The notes beneath the pieces are model-generated. The model had not been told where the DNA came from, made no database searches, and saw only the letters and a program-made list of their open reading frames with translations. From Excoecaria cochinchinensis (Eukaryota > Streptophyta > Magnoliopsida > Malpighiales > Euphorbiaceae): a stretch of DNA of 64,000 bases. The DNA is taken from NCBI GenBank assembly GCA_947683425.1, contig CANTUQ010000119.1:4737001-4801000 (forward strand), given 5' to 3'. Of the stretch, positions 22,637 to 35,200 are shown in pieces. Each line of letters begins with the position of its first letter. The stretch's first letter is position 1. The translations under genes and the position numbers were made by a program.

Positions 22637-24997
22637 AGAATAAGAAGAAAACCTAAAAGGGGGAATTTTTCTTAGAGTTTTCTTTCATCTTTTTCTCTTC
22701 TTCCTCCTTTCAAACACACTCTAAAAATTCCAGATTTTCCCCACCAAAAAGATCAATGAATTCAGTTCATCTTTTTCATCTTTTTTTCAATAGAATTTCT
22801 TCTAAACATATATTTGGAAGGAATTTTTGTTGTTGAATTTAATTTGGAGACAAATACAACAATTATTTGCTCTCAAAATTCCTTTTTTCTTCTTTATTTG
22901 TGTTCAATAAAACTTTTTCCATTGATTTTCTTTTGAATATCTTTTGATGAAAAATTAATTTTGAGACAAACAAAACAATTATTTGTTATCAAAATCTAAT
23001 TTTTTATTTGATTTTCTAAAATAAAACTTTTAATCATTTTTTTTCTTGATACACACAAAGTGATTGTTTGTTCTTGAAATCATTTTTCTTTATTTTAATC
23101 AATAAAAATCTTTTTTTTGATCAAAATCATTTCTTTAGGCAAAGAAATCAATTCTTTGTTCTTAAAGAATTTTTGATCATTTTTTCATCCTATTTTTTCT
23201 TTGAATAAAATTCCAACATTTTCATCATATTACACTCTAATATTGGAAATCATCAAATAAAAAATCGATCATCATTTTACCTTCATCGAATCCGAAACTC
23301 TGAGGGTAAACATTCTGGGCTTATTCTTTCTTTTTATTATTTGTGTTCATGTTTAATTTATTCATGTATGTTTTTATTAACTTCATTTATTTATTTATTT
23401 ATTTTATTTATTTCAGATTTGTTTTATTTAATTTGTTTATATATGATTTTATTCTCATTCATGTATATTTTGTTGTTTTCATTAATTTATTTATTGTTCT
23501 CATTTATTTATTTATCCTATTGCTGTTATATTTTTTTTTTGTTATGTATATTTATTATTACATTTTTATTCATGTAAATATTGATTGTTTATTATTTTTA
23601 GCATGTAATTAATTTATTTCACTTTATTTTTAACATGTAATTAATAAATTCGTTTTAATTGATATTTTTACCATGTAAAAGGTTTACATCATTTGTGAAC
23701 ATATTTAATTAATCATGTCATTCATTTAATTATTTTCATCGTTCTCTTATTCATTTTTATCATTCTTTTTATCGTTGTCACATGTTTTATTTATTGTTAT
23801 TTATTTTCATTGTAATTATTAATCATGTGCATATTTTCATATATTAATTCATTAACACATTTTATATTATTTCAATCATATCTTTTAATTCATTTGTCAT
23901 TTATAATTTATTTTAGTTTATTAATATTTCAATTCATTTAATCCATTTTTTATGCCATCTCTCTTTACTTTATCTCATTTTATCATTAATTTATTTAATT
24001 GATATAATTACTAACATTATTTCATTTGTATTTTGTTTTTTGTCAAAACTTATTTCCTTACTTGGGCATTTTTTGCGAGCACACGAGAAGATCCAGAACT
24101 CATTTGGGTTAGATATTTAATTGCTTTATTTTTTAATATTTCATTTATTTGGCTTTTTCGTTTATTTTTCCGTGTAATCTTTAATAAAATTTTTTATTTT
24201 AGGCACGCTAAAAAGAAAATAACAAAAACATTACTATTAATTAATTTGGCATTTTTCCTAAATAAAAATGAGACCAATGTCCTAGTTTTTCATACCCAAA
24301 TAAATCATCACATCAAAATTTCTTTATAACAAATATGCATGCGAGGACCAATATCCTCATCATTAATGAATATCCCGATTTCTGCATGATTTGTATTTTA
24401 TTTACAATGGGGGTTGTATTCCGCCCCTAGTTTTGTTGTAATATTTTTACATATGCTTTATTTTATTTACGCTTTTATTTATCATTTCCACTACGTGATT
24501 GACATGCGCTTTAATTAATTGCATTAAAATGAATGAGAAATGGGATGAAATGTTAAATTCAAAAGTCAATTATAAAATTAACCAAGGTATGAATAAATGG
24601 GAAGTCCCGAACTCACTCTGGTCTTGGGCTCAATGAGGTTAGAGGTCCATCTCAGTGTTTCATTGGGATGGAATTTCCAAAATATATCTTGTGTCCCACC
24701 AAAAGACTTAAATTTACAATTCTAGGCTCCACGGGGTTGAGGGTCATTCCAGTGTTCTATTGGGATGATATCTCTAAGATCCCTTTGGCTTGCCCAAAAT
24801 GGATATTATGCGCTGTCTTAGGCTCACCGAGGCTAGACAACTTGTCCCAATGTTCTATTGGGTATCGACTCCAAGAAACCTCCTTGTTGCCCAAAATAGA
24901 CGCACTTGTAAATGCCTTACAAGTTTTAATGAACCTCCACCCGATTGCCCTAAAAGCGGGCGGTTCGAGGCACCCCGGGGTTCGGCGCACGTCACAG

Positions 24998-25017
24998 TGG
25001 TGACTCCGCTGGGGACA
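24998..25017 (+). other. primer-binding site of element D
   Basis: TGGTGACTCCGCTGGGGAC starts one base after the LTR. Similar sites (TGGCGACTCC..) occur in Tat/Ogre-type elements. The cognate tRNA (recalled as tRNA-Arg) is not certain. Confidence 0.7.
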
Positions 25018-26040
25018 ATACTGGAGACTTCGCTTTGAAAGTGCCTTGGTTAAAATTTATAATTGAGTTTTAATTTAAAAAATTTATCTTTTTTTGAAAC
25101 TGCATTGCGTCTCATTAGAGCCTTAGATCTATGCTACTTTGGTCTCTTTATCAGCCCCGGTGCATTCCCGAAGCATGACCCTACGTTCACTCAATGTAGG
25201 GAAGTGTTAAGGAAAATCACCAGCCCAAGCCTCGTACCATCATGGTATATTAAATGGAGACTCGATCGGTCATTACGCTCGTGATGAGCTAGACCCATTA
25301 GCAGGGACCATACTTGGGTAGCCCTAAAGTATCATCACCTTGACTAAAGCTCATGTAATGGCAATAGATACTTCCCCTATGGGGTATGAACCATAATACC
25401 TTGCTTGTTATATGGATCATTTTGTTTTTGACAAACCCAAATAATCTGATTGGTCACCTAATCAAGGGCTTTCATGCCTAGATAGGCCCATGTTAATTTA
25501 TTCAGACTACCTAAACACATGACAGCCAAAACCCATGCGTATGCACATTAGCTAAGAGAGGTTATGCTACCGATTTTTCACTCAGTACCATGCGCGCCCA
25601 TCGAGTTCCCTGTTAACCCACGGATCAAGCCCACCTAGGACAGAGACCGCACGACCTCGTGTGTGGGGGCAATAAGGTTGGAAGGATCTATCTGCTTGCA
25701 TGTGGTTGTGGATGATGCATTACATATTCATGTCATTCATGCACAAATAAAATTTTTTTATTTCCTCCCTATGTATACATCTTATTCTTTGTATATAATT
25801 ATTACATGTACATATTATCCTGTGTATAGTTTTTCGAATATTTTACATGTATCATTGTAATCTCTTTCAGTCACTGTATACCATTTATTGCACAGCACGA
25901 TCATGCATTACATATTATTCATACATCATTCTAACTCCTTGATTTTCAGCCATTATAGACCATTTGCTTGGGTGGTTAGGGGATCCTAATAGTTGTCTAA
26001 GGAGTGATCAGAGTTCACGTGGGCTGACAAAGTTTTAGCG
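25018..26040. other. 5' untranslated leader of element D
   Basis: About 1 kb without recognisable coding motif, between the primer site and the gag relic. Only short overlapping open frames. Confidence 0.5.
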
Positions 26041-27030
26041 TTCTTACCAGAGCATCTAAAGGCATTAGAAATGACTGGCCCTTCATAGCAGAATGAAGAG
26101 ACACATGCCCTAATTGCCCAGGAGTTGGATAGAAGGTTCGAGGAGCTTGAAACAAAGATGCTGGCCATGGTCAAAGAAAGGATGGATGCCATGACACTTG
26201 TTCTGCAAGCTTAGCTTATGGCAATAACTCTCAACCAAGGAAAGCCGGCCACGATCGAGAAGGCTCATACAACGACAGCTCCAGTACCTCCTTTTCCTTC
26301 TGAGATTAGAGGTAAGAGATCACTTGATTCCTCGGTTGAGCAAGGACAAAGTAGGAGGCCTACTTTAGAACATGGCATTATGTCCGAGGGGGATGAAGAC
26401 CCTGCAATCATGCGTACTCTAAAAGATGAAAGCTCAGGAGGCCTTGACAGTAGTAAGGCAAATGCTAAGGGTACAAAAGTCCCGGCCACTAGAGCAACTC
26501 AGCCCCACCTCACTATCTCGGGTAGGCCATTATCTTGGCATTTCACCCGTCTCGTCAAGAAAGGGAAGTTACAACCCTTGCCGGCTGGGCCTGCCCCAAG
26601 TCAAAGATGCCGTAGACATAGAGCAGATTGGTACTGCGCGTATCACCAGTATTCGAGGCATAAAATAGACTACTCTCGTACCTTGAAAGATCGCATTCAA
26701 GAGCAGATGCCGGGCCCAAAAAAGGAAGAGATTGTAGAAGCGCCAACCACAGAAGTAAAGTAAAGGCATTTTTCTAATTTGAATAGATCTTTGTCTTGGG
26801 TATTCAAGAGGCTGATGAAGGAGGGGATATTACAGCCATTGCTAGCTAGGCCTGCCAGAAGCCAGAGATAGCCCGATCATAAAGGGGATGAGTATTGCGC
26901 CTTCCACCAGCACACCGGGCATACCACAGATTATTGCAAGGCCTTAAGACATGCCATTCAAGATTTGATTGACTCCAAGTAGATCTCTGACCCAAAAAAG
27001 CAAGATGGAAAGAATAAGATGGACTAAGCA
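26041..27030 (+). pseudogene. gag relic of element D with two zinc-knuckle-like modules
   Basis: One reading frame can be followed through 330 codons with stops at 26086, 26212, 26761, 26869, 26981 and 27025. The first part, ELDRRFEELETKMLAMVKER, looks like a coiled coil. An open piece at 26218-26763 ends in a module with FTRLVKKGKLQPLPAGPAP and YCAYHQYSRHKIDYSRTLK. The next stretch repeats that module: FKRLMKEGILQPLLARP, then YCAFHQHTGHTTDYCKALR (26896-26937). The C..H..H..C pattern resembles the Gag metal knuckle of Tat-type elements, which binds RNA. In the first module the last Cys is Ser. The N-terminal capsid part was not recognised. The duplication may be ancestral or local. Confidence 0.7.
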
Positions 27031-27344
27031 CCTAAGTGGCAAGGAAGGATGGGCCCTGAAGTTGATTATAGACCGTCGGCAACAACACCTGCATCAGCAG
27101 AGAGAGAAAGATAATAGTTTAGTCTTTCCTTCTTAGTTCTGAACTTTTTTTAATAATGATTAATGACGTTTTTTAGTTTTATTAATAAATCGAACAATTT
27201 CCTTCACTTGTGTGATGTTATTTTCAATGATTTCATTATGCATGGTCGTAATCCATTTATATTTGACATTAGCTCAATTGATGCTACTCTATTTATTCTT
27301 GGAACCTCGAAAATCTTGATGGCATCTGACATAACTCTTGAAGA
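27031..27344. other. gag-RT junction of element D, protease not found
   Basis: AT-rich DNA where an aspartic protease (D-S/T-G) would be expected. I see none; it was probably deleted. Confidence 0.5.
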
Positions 27345-30175
27345 GTGAGAAAATTTGAGAGAAGTAAAAAAAAATATGAAAAAGTCTTTGCCTGGACCTA
27401 CGAAGATATGCCAGGAATCGATTGGGAAGTCGTAGAGCACGCTATTCCTACATATCCAGACCATAAACCCGTTAAACAGAAAATGAGAAGGCTTAAGCCA
27501 GAATGGGCAGATAAAGTGAAGGAGGAGATTCACCAGCAAATCAAAGCCAAATTTCTAGTTGAGGTGCAGTATCCAACTTGGTTGGCCAATGTTATCCCTG
27601 TAGCCAAAAAGAATGGCAAGGTAAGGATATGCGTAGATTATCGGGACTTGAATAAGGCTTGTCCGAAAGATAACTTTCCATTGCCCCATATAGATGTGTT
27701 GATAGATAGCGCTGCTACTTGCAAGATGTATAACTTTGGAGATGGTTACGCAAGCTACAATCAAATTCTCAATAAAATAAGTGATCGAATTAAGACGGCT
27801 TTCATCACAGAGTGGGGGACATATGCTTATCGGGTAATGCCTTTTGGCCTAAAAAATGCAGGAGCCACTTATCAGAGGATGGCGACAAAAATCTTAAGGA
27901 AAAATCAACCTGTAGTGTGGAACGAAGATTGTTAGAGAGCTTTCTATACTATCAGAGAATACTTGCTGAAACCACCGATGTTGAGACCACCACAGCCAGT
28001 CAAACCAATGATTTTGTATTTAGCTATAGAAGATGGTTCTGTAGGCGCCAATATGGCCCAAGAGGACGAATTTGGAGTGGAATTTGCTATTTACTACCTT
28101 AGTAAGAAGTTCATGGCTTATGGGAATAAGTATGCAGAAGTAGAAAAGATATGTCTTGCGGTAATTTGGGCCTCTAAGAAGTTGAGACATTACTTTTCAC
28201 TCCTACAAGGTATAGGCGGTAGCAAAGCAAAATCCCTTGAGATACTTGCAGGAGGCTCCATCCTTACTTGGAAACATAGGTAGGTGGTTGTTGCTGCTAC
28301 AAGAGTTTGATATAGAGTACGTTACTCGAAAAACTATCAAAGGGCGTGTAGTGGTAGAATTCCTAGCAGAACACCCAATTCAAGGAGACTCATACGAGTT
28401 CAACTTTCCAGAGGAGGATGTGACAGCCATCGGAGTTCAGGGATGGCAACTGTACTTTGATGGGGCTGTGAACAACAAGGGGGCAGGAGTAGGGGTCATT
28501 TTAACAACCCCGGATAACGAGAAGCTCCCTTTGGCGAAGAAATTGAGGTTCAAGGCTACCAATAACGAAGCTGAGTATGAAGCGTGTGCCTTTGGGTTGG
28601 AGGCGTTAATAGCTTTAGGAGCAAAAAAAGTGGAAGTGTTTGGTGATTCCTCCCTGGTGATCAATCAAATCCGAGGTGAATTGGCCATTAAAGAAGAAAG
28701 GCTAATGCCATACATCAAGCACTTGAGAGACCTGAGCAGTCAGTTTGAAGTGTGTACATTACGTTTTGTTCCAAGGGATGAAAACCAGTTAGCCGATGCG
28801 CTCGCCACTTTAGTCTCAATGTGGGACAATCCCAAAGGAGTGGTTATGAGGCCGGTTTTGATTTCTAGATCTGAGAGACCAAGCTTCGAATCTAAATCAG
28901 TCATGAAAACAGAAGTAACGGATGGGAAGCCGTGGTATTACGACATTATGAACTATCTAGAAAATACGACTTTTCCAGAGGAAGCTACTGAGAAAGATCA
29001 GAGAATGATTCGCAAATTGTCTACCCAGTTCAATTGCATAAATGGGATATTATACAAATGGCAGGCTGATGGTATCCAGTTGAGATGTTTGGATGGGAGA
29101 GAGGCCAAGAGGGTAATGGAAGAAACTCATGCTGGCGTATGCGGAGCCCATATGAATGGGCTGACATTGGCAAAGAAGATTATGAGGCAAGGGTTCTTCT
29201 GGCTCACCATGGATAATGACTGCTCAAAGTATGTAAAGCAGTGTCAGTTGTGCCAACAGTACGCAGATTTAAGGCACTTGCCTGTCTCAGAATTGCATAA
29301 TTTGACATCGCCTTGGCCGTTTGCAGCTAGGGGGATTGATATTATTGGGGAATTCGTCCTATGGCTTTCAATGGACACAGATACATCATCGTCGCCATTG
29401 ATTATTTTACCAAATGGGTAGAAGCTGAGTCTTTCAAAAAACTTGATGCTAGGGATATGGTGAAATTCATTGAGAAAAATTTGATATGTAGGTACGGCCT
29501 CCCACATCACGTCGTATCTGACAATGGGGTCCAGTTTATGGCCGAGACGAAGAAATTGTTCTAGAAGTATGGTATTGAGCATCATAAGTCGTCCCCATAC
29601 CGCCCTCAAGCCAATGGGGCAGTAGAAGCCGCCAATAAAAGTTTTAAGAGGATTCTAGCCAAGATGGTTCAAAATTATAAAGATTGGGTGAAAAAGCTGC
29701 CTTTTGCACTCTGGGGTTACAGAACAACCACCAGAACATCTACAGGAGCCACACCGTACTCTTTGGTGTATAGAACGGAGGCGGTATTGCCAGTTGAAGT
29801 TGAACTCAAGTCACTAAGAGTGGTCATGGAAGCTCAAATCCCAGAAGCTGAATGGGCACAACAACGGTTGCAGCACTTAAACATGTTGGATGAGAACAGA
29901 TTGAGAGCCTATTACCATAACCAAATCTATCAGAAGAGCTTGCTAGATCCTTTGGAAAAAAAGTCAAGAAGCATCCCCTGAAGGAAGGGGACTTGGTGTT
30001 CAAGCAGATGGGACCAGGTTCACCAGATATTAGAGAAAAGTTCAGACCAACGTGGGAAGGACCGTTCATCCTCAAGAAGCTACTGTCAAAAGGAGCCGCG
30101 ATTCTGTCGGATAGCGATGGCAATGAATTCAAAGAACCGATCAATATTAATAGACTCAAAAGGTTCCATGGCTAA
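27345..30175 (+). pseudogene. pol relic of element D: RT, RNase H, archaeal-type RNase H, integrase
   Basis: RT (27345-27935) shows VRICVDYRDLNKACPKDNFP and MPFGLKNAGATYQRM. It then jumps directly to LRKNQPVVWNEDC of the RT-RNase H linker, so the YVDD active site and connecting region are missing. After a stop at 27933 the same frame gives RNase H (YLAIEDGS, YLSKKF, EVEKICLAVIWA). A frameshift near 28200 leads to 28237-29421. That frame holds the second RNase H (YFDGAVNNKGAGVG, AEYEAC, GDSSLVINQ, ADALATL) and the integrase HHCC zinc finger (HAGVCGAHMNG..CQLCQQ). Integrase core D-D-E follows: GIDIIGEF, a shift near 29350, VSDNGVQF, a TAG at 29562, then NGAVEAANK. A shift near 29985 leads to the C-terminal FRPTWEGPFILKK domain, ending RLKRFHG. 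Domain order is that of Tat elements. It cannot make active RT. Confidence 0.92.
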
Positions 30176-32585
30176 AGACAATAAAATCAAAAGAAGAGAA
30201 TAAAAGCCCCACGGGTCAAAAATAGAAAAAAGGCGGCCTTGCTAAAATTGGGCGCCTCATTAGGGTGAAAACCGAAAAAAGGCATCCTAGGCAAAAATTA
30301 GAGGCATGAGAGAAAATATCCAATCAAGAAAACCCAAGAGGGCTGATTGGTAACAGGAGTTGATGCTATCATGATTTGGCTCTATGAATGAATGTAGTTT
30401 AGCATTTTTGAATTAGTGTTAAATGGTGATCATGTATATTGAAATCGTACTAAAACAGGCACAATGTTGTGAAATGAAATAAAATTAAATTCATTCACTG
30501 ATATTATTTCCTAGTTCTGTTCTAAAAAGGAACATGTTGCTTAAAATCCATACAAATCTGAACCAAACCTTACTACTGCTCTCGCCGGCCGGGTGCATTA
30601 GTGGCCAGGTCCTGTTATCAACTGTGGGGCTAGGTGTCCATCCTCTATATGCGCTGGTAGAAGTTACAGAATGATTCACAAAAAAGGGTATAGTAGTTTT
30701 CTCTAGTAATTCAGTCCAAAGATCATGATACTGAGAAGCAAAGGCTAAAGACAAGACCCCGCCTCAAAAGAATAAGGAATGTCTCACTACATCGTTAATC
30801 CCTCTGAATTATCAAGCACAATAGGTGGTAGTGTAAAAGGCAGCCTCATGAGGCCTTCAAGAACCAAATCCTGATCTGCTACCTCCCCCAATCTAGTAAC
30901 ACACTCATCAAGGGAGGCCATGGAATGCAACTGATGCCTAGAGATAAATACCTAAGAGAATAACTACTGATTACCTAGGAAGGGACTTTGATAGTAGCTC
31001 CAACTTTTCTTACAGCCATACCGGAAAGGCAAGAGAGTCTTAAGAAAAAAGGCCATTAGAGATGAAAACCGTGACTGGCTCTCTAAGCAAAAGTTGGGCC
31101 AAAGGGCAGGGTGAAAACCTGGGAATAGGCAGTCTGTCCTTCAAAAAAATAAAAAATAAATAAATAAGAAGCCGCTGGAGTGGGTTGGGTCTAGTCCAGG
31201 CAAAAAATTAGGCACTGGGTTATGTGAAAATCCCTAAAGGGACGCATATTCTGCTAAGAAAAGCTAGTGTGAAAATCCACGAGGGACGCACTACCTTTAA
31301 AACAATGACTTTTAAAGCCTGGAGCGATAAGGTGGCATTACTCCGAATGACTTTCCTTTAGGCAGAGCTTGATTCAGAGTCAAGGGGGCAAAATGCTCGT
31401 TGACCGGGGGGCAAAGATGCGCATGAGTCAGTTCTTATTGAAAAGATTATGGGACAAAGTCCGTAAAGCCAAGACAACGCTTTTCTAGATCCTTGGGGGC
31501 ATCAGACAATGTGAGCAGCCGAGCAGCACCCTCAACGAATCCCTTAACCACCTGGGAGGTGGTCAATTCATTTTTGCATGTCACATGCATGTCATGTGCA
31601 TTTAGTCTTTTACACTCATAGATATGCACACACAATTCTTGTATATTAATCCTTTGCTCGTGTTTCGTGTATATAGCTTTATGCATATATTTCCCACACA
31701 CAGTTCCATACGCACACACAATCTTTTGTATATGTTACTGTGCACATGACTCAAAAGGATAGGTCCGAATAGACCTCATGAGCAAGGATGATCCAAGGGA
31801 TGGGTTCAGCTCCACATGGTCGGCCACTATATCCGGCATAAAATCAGGTGAATAGGTATAGAGGTGGAACGCCCAGAAGAGCAAGCTTATCCGGACACAC
31901 CATGCTCAGGGCAATCCGGAATCACACAAATCTATAGAAAATAAGATACTTTGAGAAGCCGAACTGTCCACACATACTTTAGTTGGGGGGCAAATCAGAC
32001 GCAAAAGTGAGCCAAGGTACAGTTTTGAATCTACATCGATGCTCATCCATGCCGAACAATCGGATCAAGATAAAGTCTTCACGAGAATGGAATCTCAACG
32101 ACCTGCTCCTAAGAAGACATTTAAGAGAGCAAGCCGACTCATACACACCATGTCAGGAGCAACAAGGTAAGTTTCTATATCATAAGATATATACTTGCAC
32201 ACATTTGTACAATAATCAAGATGAAGTCCTCACGAAAGAAGAATTTCAAGGACCTGCTCCCAAGAGGGAAAAGAATAAGCTTTTCTCATGCACACCATGC
32301 TAAGAGCAAACAGGTAAGTGTCTCTGTCATAAGATGTACGCTAACACACCTCACAAAATTCGGATTCAAATGTATGTATATTGCACACACATGATTCCAC
32401 ACACGTGCACAGTGTTTTGTATATGTACATGGCTCAGATGAGGGGTCCAAGTAGACCTCATGTTTAAAGATGATTCAAGAGATGAGTTCAGCCTAACATT
32501 GTCAGACTCATGCATGCCGAGCCGGAAGCCACCAGGTAAGTTTCTCTATCATAAGATATACGCTCACATACATCACATACTAAGT
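30176..32585. other. 3' untranslated region of element D, first part
   Basis: No gene. Begins with phrases like GGCGGCCTTGCTAAAATTGG and GGTGAAAACC, common after pol in Tat-type elements. Near 31740-32580 a paragraph recurs in diverged form: 'GTCC-A-TAGACCTCATG..GATGATCCAAG', then GGTAAGTTTCTCTATCATAAG (copies near 32165, 32310, 32535). Confidence 0.6.
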
Positions 32586-32590
32586 GTATC
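32586..32590. other. TSD GTATC, left copy of solo LTR E
   Basis: Repeated exactly at 35196-35200. Confidence 0.9.
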
Positions 32591-32921
32591 TGTAACACCC
32601 CCACCGCCGCCCCCGTTGGAAGGGCACCGGCGGGCGCGCTACAGCACGACACTCACTCATGACGCGACAAAGCATACAGCGGAAGCATACATGCGCTAGG
32701 CGGAAGCATTCAATAACCATATAATAGAAGTATACTTCAACATAATTAAGATATAGAGTTATAAATACAATATTCCAAAAAGATTACAATTTTAAAATCC
32801 TTTACAAAAATAATCCATATACAAAAGGAATTACATCAGGAACAAAAGAAATAATAAACTCGACTCCTATGGCCTGCCTGCAGATGCACGACTCGAGCAC
32901 TCCCAAAAATCCTTCACGATA

Positions 32922-32966
32922 CCTGCACGGGATAAAAGCCCGTGCTAAGCGATAACGCTTAGTGGG
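32922..32966 (-). other. conserved LTR double stem-loop (E)
   Basis: Minus strand CTAAGCG-TTAT-CGCTTAG, then GCACGGG-CTTTTAT-CCCGTGC, then AGGTATC. Confidence 0.75.
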
Positions 32967-33594
32967 GAGAAACAAACACAACATAACACTATACAAGGAC
33001 ACATGCACTATCATACATAAATCATTATGCATCAGAGTACAGAGATATAAATATATATTCAGGATAATTAACACAATACGCTATACCATTACACTATTCA
33101 GAAATCACACTACGATCAGAACACTCACTTTATCAATGCAAGACAATTCACACAATAGCCTGAATTCAATGGTGGAGGATACGGGAACACGGCACGGGAG
33201 ACCGAAGCCTCAAAAACACTTTAATGCCCGAAGGCAGCTCGGGAGACCGGAGTCTCAAAACATTTTATCACTACACGATTGATGACCATCTCGGAGGTCG
33301 ACCGCTTCGCCCAAACGGGGCGGGCAGAACAGCTGAACACTAACCCTTCTTAAGCATGCTTAATTATCCTATACCTTGACGCTTCAGGCTCGACAACACA
33401 TAAACTCTCAAGACAGTACATAGACAAAACAATATTCAAATTAAAACTCTTATTTAATATAAATCCACAACAAGGACACTAGCACAATAATATCACGAGT
33501 CAAAGGCACACACATATACCATGCACTAGTGAGAAACCGTGCAAAGTGGAGCAAACGAAAGACATTCAGAACACAAAGCAAGCAGGAAGGGCCT

Positions 33595-34050
33595 CTGTCG
33601 CGATCGCAACAAGTGTCGCGCTCGCGACAGAGCACGGGGTACTTCCTCGCGAGGTCGCGCCAAAGGACCTCCTCGCGACGAAGCACTCGCGGCAGAACTT
33701 CACGGAGCCGAGCTCTGTCGCGCTCGCGACAAGTGTCGCGATCGCGACAGAACACGGTGTACTTCCTCGCGAGGTCGCGCCGGGGGGCCTACTCGCGACG
33801 AAGCACTCGCGGCAGAATTCTCGGGGCCGAGCTCTGTCGCGCTCGCGACAAGCGTCGCGATCGCGACAGAGACCATTCCTTCCTCCTCGCGCGCACGCTC
33901 GACAGCACGCCCGCGCGGAGGTTTCTGCAACCGAGCTCTCTGTCGCGCTCGCGACCAGCATCGCGATCGCGACAGAGGGCTCTTCAAGAACAAGGGGCCA
34001 AGTCCGCCTTCTGTCGCGATCGCGGTACTTGTCGCGATCGCGACAGAACC
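33595..34050. repeat. CpG palindrome array in solo LTR E
   Basis: Best preserved array: pairs such as TCTGTCGCGATCGCAACA / GTGTCGCGCTCGCGACAGAG recur about every 120 bp, in a larger unit that also contains CTCGCGAGGTCGCGCC and ACGAAGCACTCGCGGCAGAA. Open frames across it (up to 221 codons, three frames and both strands) are by-products of stop-poor CpG repeats. Confidence 0.9.
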
Positions 34051-35195
34051 CAGATTTGCCCAATTCTGCACTTTTTCCTACTCTTTTCACACACAACTCA
34101 TCATACATGCATACAACAAGCTCAAAACACTTACCTCTCGCCTCCAACACATCACCGTATCACTTTCAAGCCACATAACACATTTACACTATAATCAACT
34201 ATAATTTCCACAAGAAATCACTCACAATCAAACTCAGATACACTAACAGGGCATGCACAAATTCTGAAAACGTATAACATCGTCACTATATCACTTGCAC
34301 TTCACTATAAGTCACTACACAATTTAAACATGCATTCATAAAATACTCAAGATTACCAATGACATGCAATCACCACTTAGAGTTGATCCAAGGAGTAAAT
34401 TAGGGAAAAATCACAATTCACAACACAGCTCACAACACTCATATGAACTTAAACCCAACTCAAGCACTACAAATCAGACTCCCATACATCATCAATTAAA
34501 CTCCCAAACCTGGAAAACGAAGCTTCAAACCGAGCTCCTCACGAATCCACTTTATCCTTGCCCTTGCTCTTTCTTCTCTCTTCCGATTCTTGCACAAAAA
34601 CCCAGCCACAATACACTCGAATAAGACCCAAACACAATCAAAACTAAAAATCAAAGAGCAAGAAACCTCTAACCGAACTCAACCACTTACCTTCCACAAA
34701 CCCAGCTCAAACCTTCAAGATCCCACTCAAAAACTCAAGAAATCACAAGAAGAAAGAGATGAGAGTAGAAGAATGAAAGCAAGAGAGAGAGGAGGACGGG
34801 AAAATGAGAAAGAAAGGGGAATTTGAGATAGCTTCCTCGGGAAGCCTCACCCAAAAGCTGCCCCTCTCTTCCTCTCTCCTACTTTCATTAATTACTCACC
34901 AACCTCTTGCCACATGTCACAATCTCAGAGAATCAAGCCATTTATCTTAACTCATCCACTTATGGCACCATGCTCACAAACCACACAATAAAAGCCTTTA
35001 GACCACTAACACCCTACAACCATACACTACTAGCACACACTATTATTCCCTTCACTTCACTTAACACTTAATTAATTAATTCCTTTAACACATACATCCT
35101 TATTTACCAAAATTCCTCTTACACAAATTACGAAAATACCCTCACTTATCCGACTTAAAACACAGATTCCGACCAGGCCCTATTTGGGTTGTTAC

Positions 35196-35200
35196 AGTAT
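35196..35200. other. TSD GTATC, right copy of solo LTR E
   Basis: Matches 32586-32590. Confidence 0.9.

Larger units (their letters stand above)
22004..24996 (+). repeat. left (5') LTR of element D
   Basis: Pairs with 37393-40304. Contains a GC-rich island (22228-22450), a TATA-like TATAAAA at 22630 with a CT-rich leader, long T-rich low-complexity DNA (22700-24000), and short repeats of 'TTCTATTGGGATGATAT' type near 24640-24870. Confidence 0.92.
32591..35195 (-). mobile_element. solo LTR E (C-related family)
   Basis: 2,605 bp from TGTAACACCCCC to TTGGGTTGTTACA with TSD GTATC and no internal region, so it was left by LTR-LTR recombination. It starts like C (CACCGCCGCCCCCGTTGGAAGG). It has the double stem-loop (32924-32964), a CpG palindrome array (33595-34050) and the CCCAAACCTGG donor-like site at 34501. 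Confidence 0.92.

Noticed and set aside
24033..24329. 98-codon hydrophobic frame present in both D LTRs (also 39350-39646)
   Set aside because: Duplicate presence follows from LTR identity; composition is T-rich low complexity without initiation context or motif.
26218..26763. Independent host gene of 181 codons
   Set aside because: Same frame continues on both sides with gag-like modules within element D.
33529..34204. Overlapping open frames up to 221 codons rich in SRSR, RDRD and VAIATE
   Set aside because: Open in several frames and on both strands only because TCGCGA repeats lack stop codons; the frames break at the array edges and differ between LTR copies.
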